Part shown: positions 1 through 7,647 of the stretch, piece after piece
Position numbering within the stretch: position 1 is the stretch's first letter
Layout of the letters: each line of letters opens with the position of its first letter
DNA from: an uncultured Bacilli bacterium
GTDB taxonomy: Bacteria; Bacillota_I; Bacilli_A; RF39; UBA660
DNA length: 50,012 bases
Assembly: GCA_934120265.1 (NCBI GenBank)
Contig: CAKOTU010000008.1
Coordinates: 1-50,012, forward strand
Reading direction: 5' to 3'
Position numbers and translations under genes: made by a program
The notes under the pieces: generated by a model
Seen by the model: the letters and a program-made list of their open reading frames with translations, nothing else
What the model was told of the DNA's origin: nothing
Database searches by the model: none

Positions 1-54
1 TTAAATAATCAACACTAATCTATTATTTTCATATATTAAAATAGAGGTGTTTTT

Positions 55-483
55 ATGGGAATTATTAAATATACAACCAAGGAAAGGGATTTGCTTGCTA
101 GATTGATGCGTGCTGAAGCTGTAGGTGAAGGTAACCTTGGAATGTTGATGGTAGGAAATGTTGGTGTTAACAGAGTTCTTGCTGATTGTTTAACTTTTAA
201 AGATATAACTACCATATCACAAATGATATATCAAAATCCTGGAGGATTTGCTGGCAAAGATAGTCCGCTTTTCTTTAGTAATCCAACGACAATAGAAAAG
301 AGATTGGCAGACCGTGTTATTAAAGGAGAATACTATCATCCTGCTACTAACGCACTATGGTTTTATGCCCCTAAAGTGGGAGAATCATGTAAAGCTCTAT
401 GGTGGGAACAAGAAAATACTGGCAGATATAAAAATCATTGTTTCTATCAACCATATGCTGGAGAATGTAAACAATTACATTAA
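55..483 (+). CDS. Cell-wall hydrolase, SleB/CwlJ type
   Basis: A 142-residue protein with the Hydrolase_2 (SleB/CwlJ) pattern: an early LLARLMRAEAVGEG segment holding the expected catalytic Glu, then GNVGVNRV, and a C-terminal HCFYQPY block. CwlJ proteins have this compact size with no signal peptide or peptidoglycan-binding domain, and none is seen here. In spore-formers such enzymes hydrolyse cortex peptidoglycan at germination; in others they act on vegetative wall. The ATG at 55 follows a GAGGTG ribosome site. It converges on a LysM amidase gene across a shared terminator, which fits a wall-remodelling neighbourhood. The family is clear; a spore role is inference. Confidence 0.85.
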   Translation: MGIIKYTTKERDLLARLMRAEAVGEGNLGMLMVGNVGVNRVLADCLTFKDITTISQMIYQNPGGFAGKDSPLFFSNPTTIEKRLADRVIKGEYYHPATNALWFYAPKVGESCKALWWEQENTGRYKNHCFYQPYAGECKQLH

Positions 484-509
484 AAAAAAGACTCTATGTC
501 TTTTTCTTT
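484..509. terminator. Bidirectional terminator between hydrolase and amidase
   Basis: AAAAAGAC (485-492) and GTCTTTTT (498-505) form a stem with a 5-nt loop, with A and T runs on both sides. It lies exactly between the two convergent stop codons. Confidence 0.75.
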
Positions 510-1625
510 TTATATTACCAATATCTGACCAATACTCAAATTATTGCTAGTTAAATTATTCTTTCTCTTTATTTCATCAACAGTCGTATTATACCTGCGG
601 GCTATAGAATATAAATTATCCCCACTCTTTACAGTATAAGTTATAGAACCGCTTTGACTAGGTATTTTCAATGTTTGACCTACACTCAATAAATTACTGC
701 TTAGATTATTTAATGATTTAATTTCATTTACAGTTGTATTATATTTTTGTGCTATCGAATAAAGACTGTCGCCACTTTTAACAACATAATCAATTCCACC
801 ACTAGGTTCTATAACTTGTGGTATTTTAAGTTGTTGACCTAAACTAAGAACTGATGTTGTTAAATTATTTAATTTCATTATATCATCTATAGTAGTGTTA
901 TATTTTTGAGCAATTGAATATAAAGTATCTCCACTTTTTACTGTGTATACCCCTTCTTCAACAATAGTATCCTTTTTAGGTATTAACAATTGTTGATTTA
1001 GTTTCAAATTAGTTGATGATAAATTATTATAACTAACTAATTCATCAACAGTAAGACCATATTTTCTGGCTATACTGTATAACGAATCACCAGATTTAAC
1101 CGTATAAACTGTATAATTTCCTGTTTCTGGTTTTTCTTCTACTGGAATTTTTAATACTTGACCTACTCTAAGTAAGTTACTAGTTAAATTATTAGCTAAT
1201 TTCAAATCCTCAACTGATACATTAAATTTCTTAGCAATGCTCCATAAACTATCACCATTTTGCACTGTATAGGTATTTTGACTAGGAGATAATCCTATAT
1301 ATTCAACAACAGCTTCAACGACTGCATCAACATACCTAGGCCAATTGTTTTTTAACTTTTCTGCATCTTTAGCATTATCTAAAAAACCATACTCAACTGT
1401 TAACGATTGTACATCTCCGGTATTTCTTTGCATAAAGTAATAATCTTTTGATGTATTGCTAGGTAACCTTCTTTGATATGCTTTTCTTATTATTTGTCCC
1501 TGATCTTCTAATTTATCTAATATTAGATTGGGTAGAGTTGCTGTATTTCTTAATGCATAAATTACTTCGGCACCTTCGCCACCTGCCGATGTAAGTAATG
1601 ATAAAGGATTTCTCTCATAAGACAA
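510..1625 (-). CDS. LysM amidase, C-terminal part (gene split by integrated element)
   Basis: From about 1586 downward this encodes the second half of an Amidase_3 N-acetylmuramoyl-L-alanine amidase (AGGEGAEVIYALRNT..., then IVEYGFLDN-like TVEYGFLDNAKD with the late Glu ligand) followed by five LysM repeats of about 45 residues, each starting TV(K/Q)(S/N)GDSLYSIA. The missing first half, with the metal-binding HGG segment, lies in the same orientation at 10067-10360, beyond the mobile element. The open frame starts at a TTG (1625) inside the element with no ribosome site, so this part is probably silent while the element is present. Joined to the N-terminal half the protein would be about 442 residues, a normal size for amidase plus LysM tail. 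Confidence 0.9.
   Translation of the reverse strand: MSYERNPLSLLTSAGGEGAEVIYALRNTATLPNLILDKLEDQGQIIRKAYQRRLPSNTSKDYYFMQRNTGDVQSLTVEYGFLDNAKDAEKLKNNWPRYVDAVVEAVVEYIGLSPSQNTYTVQNGDSLWSIAKKFNVSVEDLKLANNLTSNLLRVGQVLKIPVEEKPETGNYTVYTVKSGDSLYSIARKYGLTVDELVSYNNLSSTNLKLNQQLLIPKKDTIVEEGVYTVKSGDTLYSIAQKYNTTIDDIMKLNNLTTSVLSLGQQLKIPQVIEPSGGIDYVVKSGDSLYSIAQKYNTTVNEIKSLNNLSSNLLSVGQTLKIPSQSGSITYTVKSGDNLYSIARRYNTTVDEIKRKNNLTSNNLSIGQILVI
1578..1599. other. Left attachment junction of the integrated element
   Basis: GCCACCTGC at 1578-1586 differs by one base from GCCTCCTGC at 10100-10108. This shared block marks the crossover. The host amidase codons lie to the left, and to the right the element arm CCGATGTAAGTAAT (1586-1599) is the near-perfect reverse complement (13/14) of the arm at 10085-10098. 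Confidence 0.75.
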
Positions 1626-1627
1626 AA

Positions 1628-1655
1628 ATACTTCTCGTCAAGTTGGCGAGAAGTT
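1628..1655. terminator. Terminator at left end of element
   Basis: ACTTCTCG and CGAGAAGT form an 8-bp stem around a CAAGTTGG-containing loop, with T runs on both sides. On the minus strand it ends the ATPase transcript before it reaches the amidase fragment. Confidence 0.7.
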
Positions 1656-1681
1656 TTTATATAATTTAAACTAATATATGT

Positions 1682-3595
1682 CTAAACAATAAAGTGTTCT
1701 TTTATATCAACTATTTCTTTTGCAACATCATCTAAAGATAAATTTAAGGCAAAATAGAAAGGCATTTCTTGACTTTTTTGATGTATATGTTGATTTAACA
1801 TTACTTTTTTACTCATTAGATATTCTTTTGTCACCTTAGGAGATCCATTCCATCTGCCTCCCTCGAACATATACTTTATCTTTGGTCCAAATTCTTTTCC
1901 ATGAAGTGATGAATCATTATTTGTTATATCATAAAATTGTTTTTCTATCCATATTCTTAATGCGGCAGTATATATTATTTTATTTGCTGTATTTTCAATG
2001 TAATTAATGTTATCAAAACTATCTTCATCAAAATTATCTATCAAATCAGACAAATGGGTATTTTCATAATTATAACCTTCTATATTTTTAAAAAAAGGTT
2101 CATCATAATGAAATATTAAATGATTTTCATATTCATCTGGAATATTGTCATCCCATGTATCTTTTTTTACAAGTAATTCTAAATATTTTTTATGAGGATA
2201 AGACTCTTCTAAATATTTTTGTAAATTTTCTATACTAATGATATTATCTTTTGTAGAATAATCAATATTATTTATATATAGTGTATTTTTTCTTTTTTCT
2301 AACACATCATAATTGAATAAACCATTGTGTTGAGAATTTGCAATGTTTATTGTATTAAGATTATGTGTAAATACTAATATTTGCTTGTTTACATTTTTTG
2401 ATGATGCTATTTCATATATTATTTTGTATTGATTAGGAATATCATAGCTACTAAGTGGATCATCTATAATCAAACAATCTTTATCATTTGCCATAAATTC
2501 TAACATACACACCATAAATGTCATAAGATTTATCTCACCAGTACTGTATTGCTCTACTTTTCTGGGAAGTTTAATTTCAATATTTCTTTCCTTATCATTA
2601 TAATTGATATCTGTTGATTTCACATCAAATTGAAACTTAAATGTATTAGCTAAAGAATCTTTTTTATTTTTTAAATTATTATAGAATTGTTCTTTCCGAA
2701 GTTCTAGTTCTTCTATCTCATTGTTAATGTTATTAATTAAATCTATATTTTTTATAATTAAATCTGCTTTTTCTTTACTACCTCCACATAGTAAATAATT
2801 TATTATGTGATTGGTCTCAATTTCATTTTTCTTAACAAACTCAACTATACTATTTACTTTTTCTAATATTTCATCTGATTTCAAATCCGAATTAATCTCT
2901 TGATATTTCTTCACAACCAATTCTTTTATATCTGATATTTTCAATAATTCTTCTTTTATTATTTCTTTAATATTTCTCTTATTTTCTAGCCCACATATTG
3001 GACACACTCTTTCTTCATCAGATAAAAACTGTTCTACTTCTTCTAAAATATGCTTTCGGTAAGAATCTTTTATTGTTTCAACTTTTGTTTCTATTTTTTC
3101 AATTGATTTTATATTCTTAAAATTATCTTTAATAAAATTACTGTCTTCATCAGTTAAAGAATATAATGAATTCAACTTATCATTATTAAATTCTAATATA
3201 GCTTTTTCATGATTTTTTCTTAACACTTCCAAGCTATCGGAAATTGATTTTGCAGTAGCTGTATTTGTAATGTTATATTTAGCAAGATTATCCTTAATAT
3301 TTATTTCATTAATAAGTTTATCCTTTTCACTATATTTTTCATCAAGTTTTAAAATACTTGCACCTATTACTATTTTATTTTTTAGGCCAATTACTGACTG
3401 TTCAACATCATTATAGTCAATATAAGAATAATCTTGATGTCTTTCCTTTATATTCAAATATATTGAAGTTTTCCCAGTACCATTTGGTCCTAAAATAATT
3501 TTAATTTTGTCTTTAATTTTAATTTTAAAATCAGCGTCAAAATTCATGTAATTAATTTCACTAAAATTACTAGAATCAAATACAACTTTTTCCAT
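1682..3595 (-). CDS. AAA ATPase with zinc hook, RloC-like (candidate anticodon nuclease)
   Basis: A 637-residue protein. Visible motifs: Walker A GPNGTGKT (36-43); coiled-coil-rich middle with a single CPIC zinc-hook motif (VCPICGL, about residue 198); an ABC-type signature YSTGEINLM; Walker B CLIIDDPLSSYD; and an H-loop FTHN. This is the AAA_13 layout of PrrC and RloC, and the zinc hook points to RloC rather than PrrC. In the C-terminal domain RIWIE gives R547-x3-E551, and LNQHIHQ gives H603/H605, resembling the Arg-Glu-His triad of PrrC/RloC anticodon nucleases, though the E-to-H spacing is longer than in PrrC. In those families DNA damage or restriction alleviation activates tRNA cleavage. 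Location beside an R-M pair supports a defence role. The ATPase call is firm; the nuclease call is inference. Start ATG follows GAGGAG. Confidence 0.75.
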   Translation of the reverse strand: MEKVVFDSSNFSEINYMNFDADFKIKIKDKIKIILGPNGTGKTSIYLNIKERHQDYSYIDYNDVEQSVIGLKNKIVIGASILKLDEKYSEKDKLINEINIKDNLAKYNITNTATAKSISDSLEVLRKNHEKAILEFNNDKLNSLYSLTDEDSNFIKDNFKNIKSIEKIETKVETIKDSYRKHILEEVEQFLSDEERVCPICGLENKRNIKEIIKEELLKISDIKELVVKKYQEINSDLKSDEILEKVNSIVEFVKKNEIETNHIINYLLCGGSKEKADLIIKNIDLINNINNEIEELELRKEQFYNNLKNKKDSLANTFKFQFDVKSTDINYNDKERNIEIKLPRKVEQYSTGEINLMTFMVCMLEFMANDKDCLIIDDPLSSYDIPNQYKIIYEIASSKNVNKQILVFTHNLNTINIANSQHNGLFNYDVLEKRKNTLYINNIDYSTKDNIISIENLQKYLEESYPHKKYLELLVKKDTWDDNIPDEYENHLIFHYDEPFFKNIEGYNYENTHLSDLIDNFDEDSFDNINYIENTANKIIYTAALRIWIEKQFYDITNNDSSLHGKEFGPKIKYMFEGGRWNGSPKVTKEYLMSKKVMLNQHIHQKSQEMPFYFALNLSLDDVAKEIVDIKEHFIV

Positions 3596-3613
3596 AGTAT
3601 AACTCCTCTTACC

Positions 3614-3658
3614 AAAAAAACGCTAGCACAAAAACTTCTACTAAAGCCTGTACTAGCG
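3614..3658 (-). terminator. Intrinsic terminator in the 5' leader of the ATPase gene
   Basis: On the minus strand CGCTAGTACA (3658-3649) pairs with TGTGCTAGCG (3630-3621) in a 10-bp stem with one G-U pair, followed directly by seven T (3620-3614), then the GAGGAG ribosome site and the ATG at 3595. It lies downstream of the gene's own promoter, so it would act as an attenuator. Confidence 0.65.
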
Positions 3659-3674
3659 CTCTTTAATTACATTT

Positions 3675-3702
3675 ATTATATCATATTTTTTCATTTTTAC
3701 AA
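3675..3702 (-). promoter_or_regulatory. Promoter of the ATPase gene
   Basis: On the minus strand TTGTAA (3702-3697), a 16-bp spacer, then TATAAT (3680-3675). The predicted start near 3668 leaves a leader of about 70 nt that contains the terminator hairpin. Confidence 0.6.
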
Positions 3703-3709
3703 GCGACTG

Positions 3710-3827
3710 TTGCAATTTATTTCATTTTATTTTATAATTATTATAGGCTGTTATTGCAATTTATGTAAAATTATTTTATAATTTTTGTAGGGCAACTATT
3801 GCAAATAGTTTAATCAATTAGTATAAT
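3710..3827 (+). promoter_or_regulatory. Three tandem promoters of the DNA methyltransferase gene
   Basis: The box pair TTGCAA-17 bp-TATAAT occurs three times with exact spacing: 3710-3715/3733-3738, 3754-3759/3777-3782 and 3799-3804/3822-3827. The units repeat every 44-45 bp and share flanking sequence, so this is a tandem duplication of a promoter. The last one would start transcription about 13 nt before the ATG at 3847. Confidence 0.7.
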
Positions 3828-3846
3828 GAATATGTAGGTGATAAAC

Positions 3847-5079
3847 ATGAAAAAGAATAACAAAAAATTTAGAGTAATATCCTTATTTTCTGGTGCTGGA
3901 GGTATGGATTTAGGTTTTATAAATGCTGGTTTTGATATTGTATGGGCAAACGACTTTTTTAAAGAAGCTGTTGAATCATATAAAAAGAATATAAGTGAAG
4001 ATATAGTATTTGGTGATATAACAAAAATTAAAAGTTCTGAAATGCCAGATGATATAGATTTAGTGATAGGAGGTTTCCCTTGCCAAGGTTTCTCTGTTGC
4101 CAATACAAAGAGAAGCATGAAAGATGAAAGAAATTTTTTATATAAAGAAATGCTAAGAGTAATTAAAGACAAAAATCCCAAATTCTTTGTTGCAGAAAAT
4201 GTTAAAGGAATTTTATCCATGGAAAAAGGTAAAGTCATTGAAATGATAAAAAAAGATTTTGAATCATTAGGATACAAAGTCGATGCAAGGCTATTAAATG
4301 CAGCAGAATATGGTGTTCCTCAAGCAAGAGAAAGGGTTGTAATTATAGGTAACAGATTAGGATTAGAAAATCCATATCCTACTCCAACTCATTGGGTTGA
4401 TAGTAAAAAATACACATCTAAAAAAGGATTAAAAAAACCAATTACTGTAAAAGATACAATTGGATTTCTAAGTGATATCAGATTAAGTGATTATCCTATA
4501 AAATTAGAAGATGGAACAATGATTTATAATCATATGGCTGCAACTAATGTATATGATAAGTTTTGGGGAAGAAAATATAAAGTAAATCAAGCAGATATCT
4601 GTGACTATTTAAAACTTTGGAGAGATAAATCAGGTTATACAACAAAAAAAGTTGATGATCATTTCGGTTATAAATATACTGCTGGACATTGGTTTAGAAA
4701 AGATAACCATTCTGGAAGTATTCCTAAGCCATCTGATTGGTGGGAATTAAAAAAGATTCTTGGATTTGATTCAAAATATGATAAAAAAGTTACTACAATG
4801 GTAGAAAAAGAAATTAAATTCGAACAATCTTTAAGAATTACAAATTGGGATAGACCAAGTGACACTATTACAGCAACAAGTCCAGAAATACATGTTAATA
4901 AAGAAAGAAGATTAAGTGCTAGAGAATGTGCAATGTTGCAAACTTTCCCTATGGATTATCAATTTGTAGGAAGTTTAAATGTTGTTTATCGCCAAATAGG
5001 AAACGCAGTTCCTGTAAAATTGGCAGAACAAATAGCTAAAGGTATTTATGACAAATTAAAAAAAGAAGAGTCAAATTAA
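3847..5079 (+). CDS. DNA (cytosine-5) methyltransferase, type II R-M
   Basis: A 410-residue C5 methyltransferase. Motif I VISLFSGAGGMDLGF binds SAM, motif IV GGFPCQGFS holds the catalytic Cys, motif VI is AENVKG, motif VIII QARERVVIIG, and motif X RQIGNAVP near the C-terminus. The target-recognition region is roughly residues 200-320; its specificity cannot be read from sequence. The ATG at 3847 is chosen over an upstream GTG (3838) because AGGTG at 3835-3839 is the ribosome site. The gene converges with the nuclease gene and their stop codons overlap by a few bases. It should protect the element's host DNA from the partner nuclease. Three promoters upstream fit a need for early methylase expression. 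Confidence 0.95.
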   Translation: MKKNNKKFRVISLFSGAGGMDLGFINAGFDIVWANDFFKEAVESYKKNISEDIVFGDITKIKSSEMPDDIDLVIGGFPCQGFSVANTKRSMKDERNFLYKEMLRVIKDKNPKFFVAENVKGILSMEKGKVIEMIKKDFESLGYKVDARLLNAAEYGVPQARERVVIIGNRLGLENPYPTPTHWVDSKKYTSKKGLKKPITVKDTIGFLSDIRLSDYPIKLEDGTMIYNHMAATNVYDKFWGRKYKVNQADICDYLKLWRDKSGYTTKKVDDHFGYKYTAGHWFRKDNHSGSIPKPSDWWELKKILGFDSKYDKKVTTMVEKEIKFEQSLRITNWDRPSDTITATSPEIHVNKERRLSARECAMLQTFPMDYQFVGSLNVVYRQIGNAVPVKLAEQIAKGIYDKLKKEESN

Positions 5080-5091
5080 GATTCTTCTTTT
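5061..5091. terminator. Bidirectional terminator within convergent R-M gene ends
   Basis: AAAAGAAGA (5061-5069) and TCTTCTTTT (5083-5091) form a stem across the overlapping TTAA stop codons of methyltransferase and nuclease. Both strands have a T run after the stem. Confidence 0.6.
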
Positions 5092-6098
5092 ATATTGTCA
5101 TATATTTTATAATATTTATGTTCTCCACACCATGGTTCATTTTTTGAATTATATCTTTCTTCCAACCAAGAATCATTAAATCTAGCTGTATTACCATTTT
5201 TAACCGCATATAAATATATATCCCAATGACCACTTTTTAATTTCTCAACAGTCCACCAAACTTGATTTTTTTCTTTGTCATAATATCCTACCTTATTATC
5301 CCATGCAACCCTTTCCCATGATTCAGGAATATCTGTAACTTGTTCTATTCTTGTAAATTTAGTATTAGTAGATAAACTTGAAAATTCATCTTTTGATGTA
5401 ATATATCTTGGTTTATAATAAATACCATTTTGTTGATCATAGTAAATATAATCTTTAAAATTATTAAATAAATCACTATCAAACAAATCACTCAATGCAC
5501 CATTAGGAAGACATGTAACAACTATGCTTGGATGACTTGTACTATTTATAAAATAAAATGTTCCATTTCCATCATCAGAATAACCGATTTTTACTAAATA
5601 TGTAAGTAAAGGCTTATGAGTTCTAGGATCTATTGCTTGTAAATTTGATTTAACTTTAAAACCAGGGAAAATTCCTGATGATAAAACTTTTTTATTTAAA
5701 AATGATGTTTGATTATGTTCAAATTGTGTTGTAGTTAGTTCTCCTGCATTACCAACTTTATCAATAGTTTTCACATCCAAGTTCAAAATTATATCATCTA
5801 ATTCTAAAGCTATATCACAACTAATTGGTGAAGAATAAAAGTTTTCTGCACCAGAAAATCTCTTATATATATGATGTCTTAATAAACGTTCTGAAACTTC
5901 CTTTACTTTGTTCTTTTTTCCCCAAACTTCATCTAATATGTAATAGTATTCTTGTGTTTCTTTTTCAATATGTTTTAAATCTTGAAGAAATTCATCTGAT
6001 GTAACCATTTCTTCAATAATCTTCATATACTTTTCTTCTAAATCCAATATTTCATTTTGTTTTTTCGAACGCTCACAATCAATTTTTTGTTTACTCAT
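5076..6098 (-). CDS. Type II restriction endonuclease candidate, PD-(D/E)XK fold
   Basis: A 340-residue soluble protein. A plausible nuclease core is SCDIALELDD followed by LNLDVKT, matching the D...(D/E)xK arrangement, at about residues 110-130. An N-terminal charged helical region and a long C-terminal part with many aromatic residues follow. I do not recognise the recognition-site family. Position, converging on a C5 methyltransferase with overlapping stops, makes it the cognate restriction enzyme. The start is the ATG at 6098, five bases after GAGGTGA; an in-frame ATG at 6122 lies upstream of that ribosome site. A TATAAT-type -10 box (6132-6127, minus strand) lies about 30 bp upstream. 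Confidence 0.75.
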   Translation of the reverse strand: MSKQKIDCERSKKQNEILDLEEKYMKIIEEMVTSDEFLQDLKHIEKETQEYYYILDEVWGKKNKVKEVSERLLRHHIYKRFSGAENFYSSPISCDIALELDDIILNLDVKTIDKVGNAGELTTTQFEHNQTSFLNKKVLSSGIFPGFKVKSNLQAIDPRTHKPLLTYLVKIGYSDDGNGTFYFINSTSHPSIVVTCLPNGALSDLFDSDLFNNFKDYIYYDQQNGIYYKPRYITSKDEFSSLSTNTKFTRIEQVTDIPESWERVAWDNKVGYYDKEKNQVWWTVEKLKSGHWDIYLYAVKNGNTARFNDSWLEERYNSKNEPWCGEHKYYKIYDNIKEES

Positions 6099-6401
6099 AA
6101 GAATCACCTCATTATCTCTCAAAAAAATTATATCATATTTTGTCGAAATTAACTATCATACTGTGCCAAGTTGGCGCACTACTTTTTCTTAGCAAGCATT
6201 GGAAGGTTTCTCCCACAGAACATTTTCCACATATTATGGGAAAAATCCCCTATCACCTAGTGAAACAAATACCGAAACAAAATGCGAAACATTTTGAGAG
6301 CAAAAAACGAAATTGTAATTATACATTTCAAATGATAAAATTAATATAATAGAAGTAATATTGTTAAAAAGATATTTTTAATAATACTAAACTCTGATTT
6401 T

Positions 6402-6461
6402 AATACTAAAATCAATACTGTTTTTGATACTAAAAATGATACTGAAAGTGATACTAAATTT
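6402..6461 (+). repeat. 12-bp tandem repeat, five copies
   Basis: AAT/GAT-ACT begins at 6402, 6414, 6426, 6438 and 6450, exactly 12 bp apart, followed by variable codons. In frame it reads four-residue units [N/D]-T-x-x and ends at TAG 6474-6476. A further AATACT lies at 6383. It could be the tail of a decayed gene or a set of iterons. Confidence 0.65.
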
Positions 6462-6478
6462 GTTATTGAATAGTTAAT

Positions 6479-6655
6479 TGTCAAGTGTTAAAATTGTTAT
6501 AATAGTGGACAAATTATGAAAAAATTTGAGATTTTCAAACTCTATACTTAGAAAAATTTTTCTGGGGAAAATTAGGATTTTAGAGAAGAAAAAAGTTGGG
6601 GTTTATTTTGGGAGTGTCAAGTGATAAAATGATTATAATAGTGGAAAAACTATAG
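6479..6655 (+). repeat. Pair of 41-bp direct repeats with -10 boxes
   Basis: Copies at 6479-6519 and 6615-6655 share TGTCAAGTG, TAAAAT and TTATAATAGTGGA and lie 136 bp apart. Each carries TATAAT (6498-6503, 6634-6639). They look like duplicated promoters or protein-binding sites; -35 spacing is not ideal. Confidence 0.55.
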
Positions 6656-6680
6656 AAAGAGAGCTTGCTCTCTTTTTTTG
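6656..6680 (+). terminator. Terminator ahead of HTH gene
   Basis: AGAGAGC (6658-6664) pairs with GCTCTCT (6667-6673) over a TT turn and is followed by a T run. It lies about 20 nt after the -10 box at 6634-6639 and just before the ribosome site of the next gene. Confidence 0.75.
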
Positions 6681-6705
6681 TTGTATAAAAGAAAGGAGTA
6701 TATCT

Positions 6706-6978
6706 ATGAATGAAAGTTTTATAAAAATACCAACTTATTTATTAGAAGTAAAGATTCCTAAGAATGCTATTGTACTATTAGGAATATTGCAAAGTAATTC
6801 TAAAAAGTTAGGTTATGCATATGGATCTAATAAGTACTATGCTGATAAGTTAAATTGTTCTACTAGAACAATAAGTAAATTAATTAAGTGTTTATTAGAT
6901 CATAATTATATAACGATTAATAATCCTAAAAGTTTTAAAAGAAAGATATATGTTAGTAATAATATTCTAGGTAATTAG
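6706..6978 (+). CDS. Small helix-turn-helix protein
   Basis: A 90-residue basic protein whose whole length reads as a winged-helix/HTH_36 domain: residues 1-30 form the first helices (IPTYLLEVKIPKNAIVLLGI), then YYADKLNCSTRTISKLIKCL is the HTH and HNYITINN the wing. Such domains head replication initiators and transposon regulators; here only the DNA-binding domain is present. It follows AGAAAGGAG and a terminator hairpin, and stands at the head of a possible operon with the SSB-like gene and recombinase. It may regulate or initiate replication of the element; its role is inferred from context. Confidence 0.7.
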   Translation: MNESFIKIPTYLLEVKIPKNAIVLLGILQSNSKKLGYAYGSNKYYADKLNCSTRTISKLIKCLLDHNYITINNPKSFKRKIYVSNNILGN

Positions 6979-7085
6979 AATATTTCATCTATCTAGATTG
7001 AATTATTATTCTAACAGAATAAATAAATTAAATATAAAAGTTGAATAAATAATAGAAAGGCCTTAGTTAAAGGTAGGCGGTTTAT

Positions 7086-7517
7086 ATGAAAGATATGGTA
7101 GATTATATTAAATATCACGGTACTATTTCTAGTATTAGAGATAAGGTTGATAAGGATTATATATGGTTTGATATATGTCAGAAAGAACCATATAAAGATA
7201 GTAATGGAATGGATAAGGTAAACTTATCCTTTTTTAGTGCAAGAATGTATATAGAATATTCTAATAAGATAGATTTAAGTATTGGAAAAGATGTTTATGT
7301 ACGAGGTACCCCTAAGGGATATGTGGATAAAAAAGGTCATAGGCAAAATTATATACATGTACTGGAAATAAATGGAATTGAAATAAGTAAAGAGCCACCT
7401 TTATATAAAGATGGTTATTGGAATGGAAAGAAAATAGAAAAAGTAGAAGCTACTAAAGAAGAACAAGAAGAATTACAAAGATTAATAGATGAGATTGTAG
7501 GTGTTAGAAATGAATAA
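7086..7517 (+). CDS. SSB-like OB-fold protein of the element
   Basis: A 143-residue protein with the pattern of a compact OB-fold: IKYHGTISSIRDKV..YIWFDICQKE, then VNLSFFSARMY, then GKDVYVRGTPKGYVDKKGHRQNYIHVLEI, matching the VxVxG..........Y strand order of single-stranded DNA-binding proteins. A short acidic tail follows. The host's own SSB is encoded at 40164-40628, so this is an element-borne variant, as often found beside serine recombinases on mobile elements. Start at ATG 7086 (a second ATG is at 7095) after a GGTAGGCGG-like site. Its stop overlaps a 37-codon reading frame. Single-strand binding is inferred. Confidence 0.65.
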   Translation: MKDMVDYIKYHGTISSIRDKVDKDYIWFDICQKEPYKDSNGMDKVNLSFFSARMYIEYSNKIDLSIGKDVYVRGTPKGYVDKKGHRQNYIHVLEINGIEISKEPPLYKDGYWNGKKIEKVEATKEEQEELQRLIDEIVGVRNE

Positions 7518-7623
7518 CACACCAGTACAAATCATAAATTTAAATATGAATAAAGATAAGAAAGAATTATTTAAAGAAATTATTATTAATTACTTAGTAA
7601 AACAAATAACTACGAAAAACTAA
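7510..7623 (+). CDS. 37-residue small protein, translationally coupled
   Basis: ATG at 7510 overlaps the stop of the SSB-like gene (TAA 7515-7517). The product is 37 residues, MNNTPVQIINLNMNKDKKEL then a Lys/Ile-rich helix, with no known motif. It is followed directly by a terminator hairpin. The overlap and AT-rich but ordered codons suggest it is translated; function unknown. Confidence 0.5.
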   Translation: MNNTPVQIINLNMNKDKKELFKEIIINYLVKQITTKN

Positions 7624-7647
7624 ATCGCACATTTGCGATTCTTTTTT
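7623..7647 (+). terminator. Terminator upstream of recombinase
   Basis: AATCGCA (7623-7629) pairs with TGCGATT (7634-7640), 4-nt loop, then a T6 run. A second inverted repeat (GTTAC/GTAAC with inner TTAT/ATAA, 7662-7688) lies between it and the recombinase ribosome site. Confidence 0.7.

Larger units (their letters stand above)
6099..6705. other. 607-bp region without a clear gene inside the element
   Basis: It holds the nuclease promoter, a GTGCCAAGTTGGCGCAC hairpin followed by T residues (about 6166-6190), a reading frame without start codon (6345-6476) ending in a 12-bp tandem repeat, two 41-bp near-identical direct repeats with TATAAT boxes, and a terminator in front of the HTH gene. The open frame 6140-6349 shows no family motif and no ribosome site. 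This may be a decayed replication or regulatory module. Confidence 0.6.

Noticed and set aside
1682..3595. Reading the ATPase as a Septu PtuA or an OLD-family nuclease
   Set aside because: The CPIC zinc hook and the AAA_13 layout fit RloC better, and no TOPRIM or HNH motif is visible.
3810..4277. 155-codon minus-strand frame opposite the methyltransferase gene
   Set aside because: It is antisense to conserved C5 methyltransferase motifs and shows only composition-driven hydrophobic residues.
6140..6349. 69-codon plus-strand frame in the element
   Set aside because: No ribosome site, begins inside a promoter region, no recognisable motif, and passes through a hairpin.
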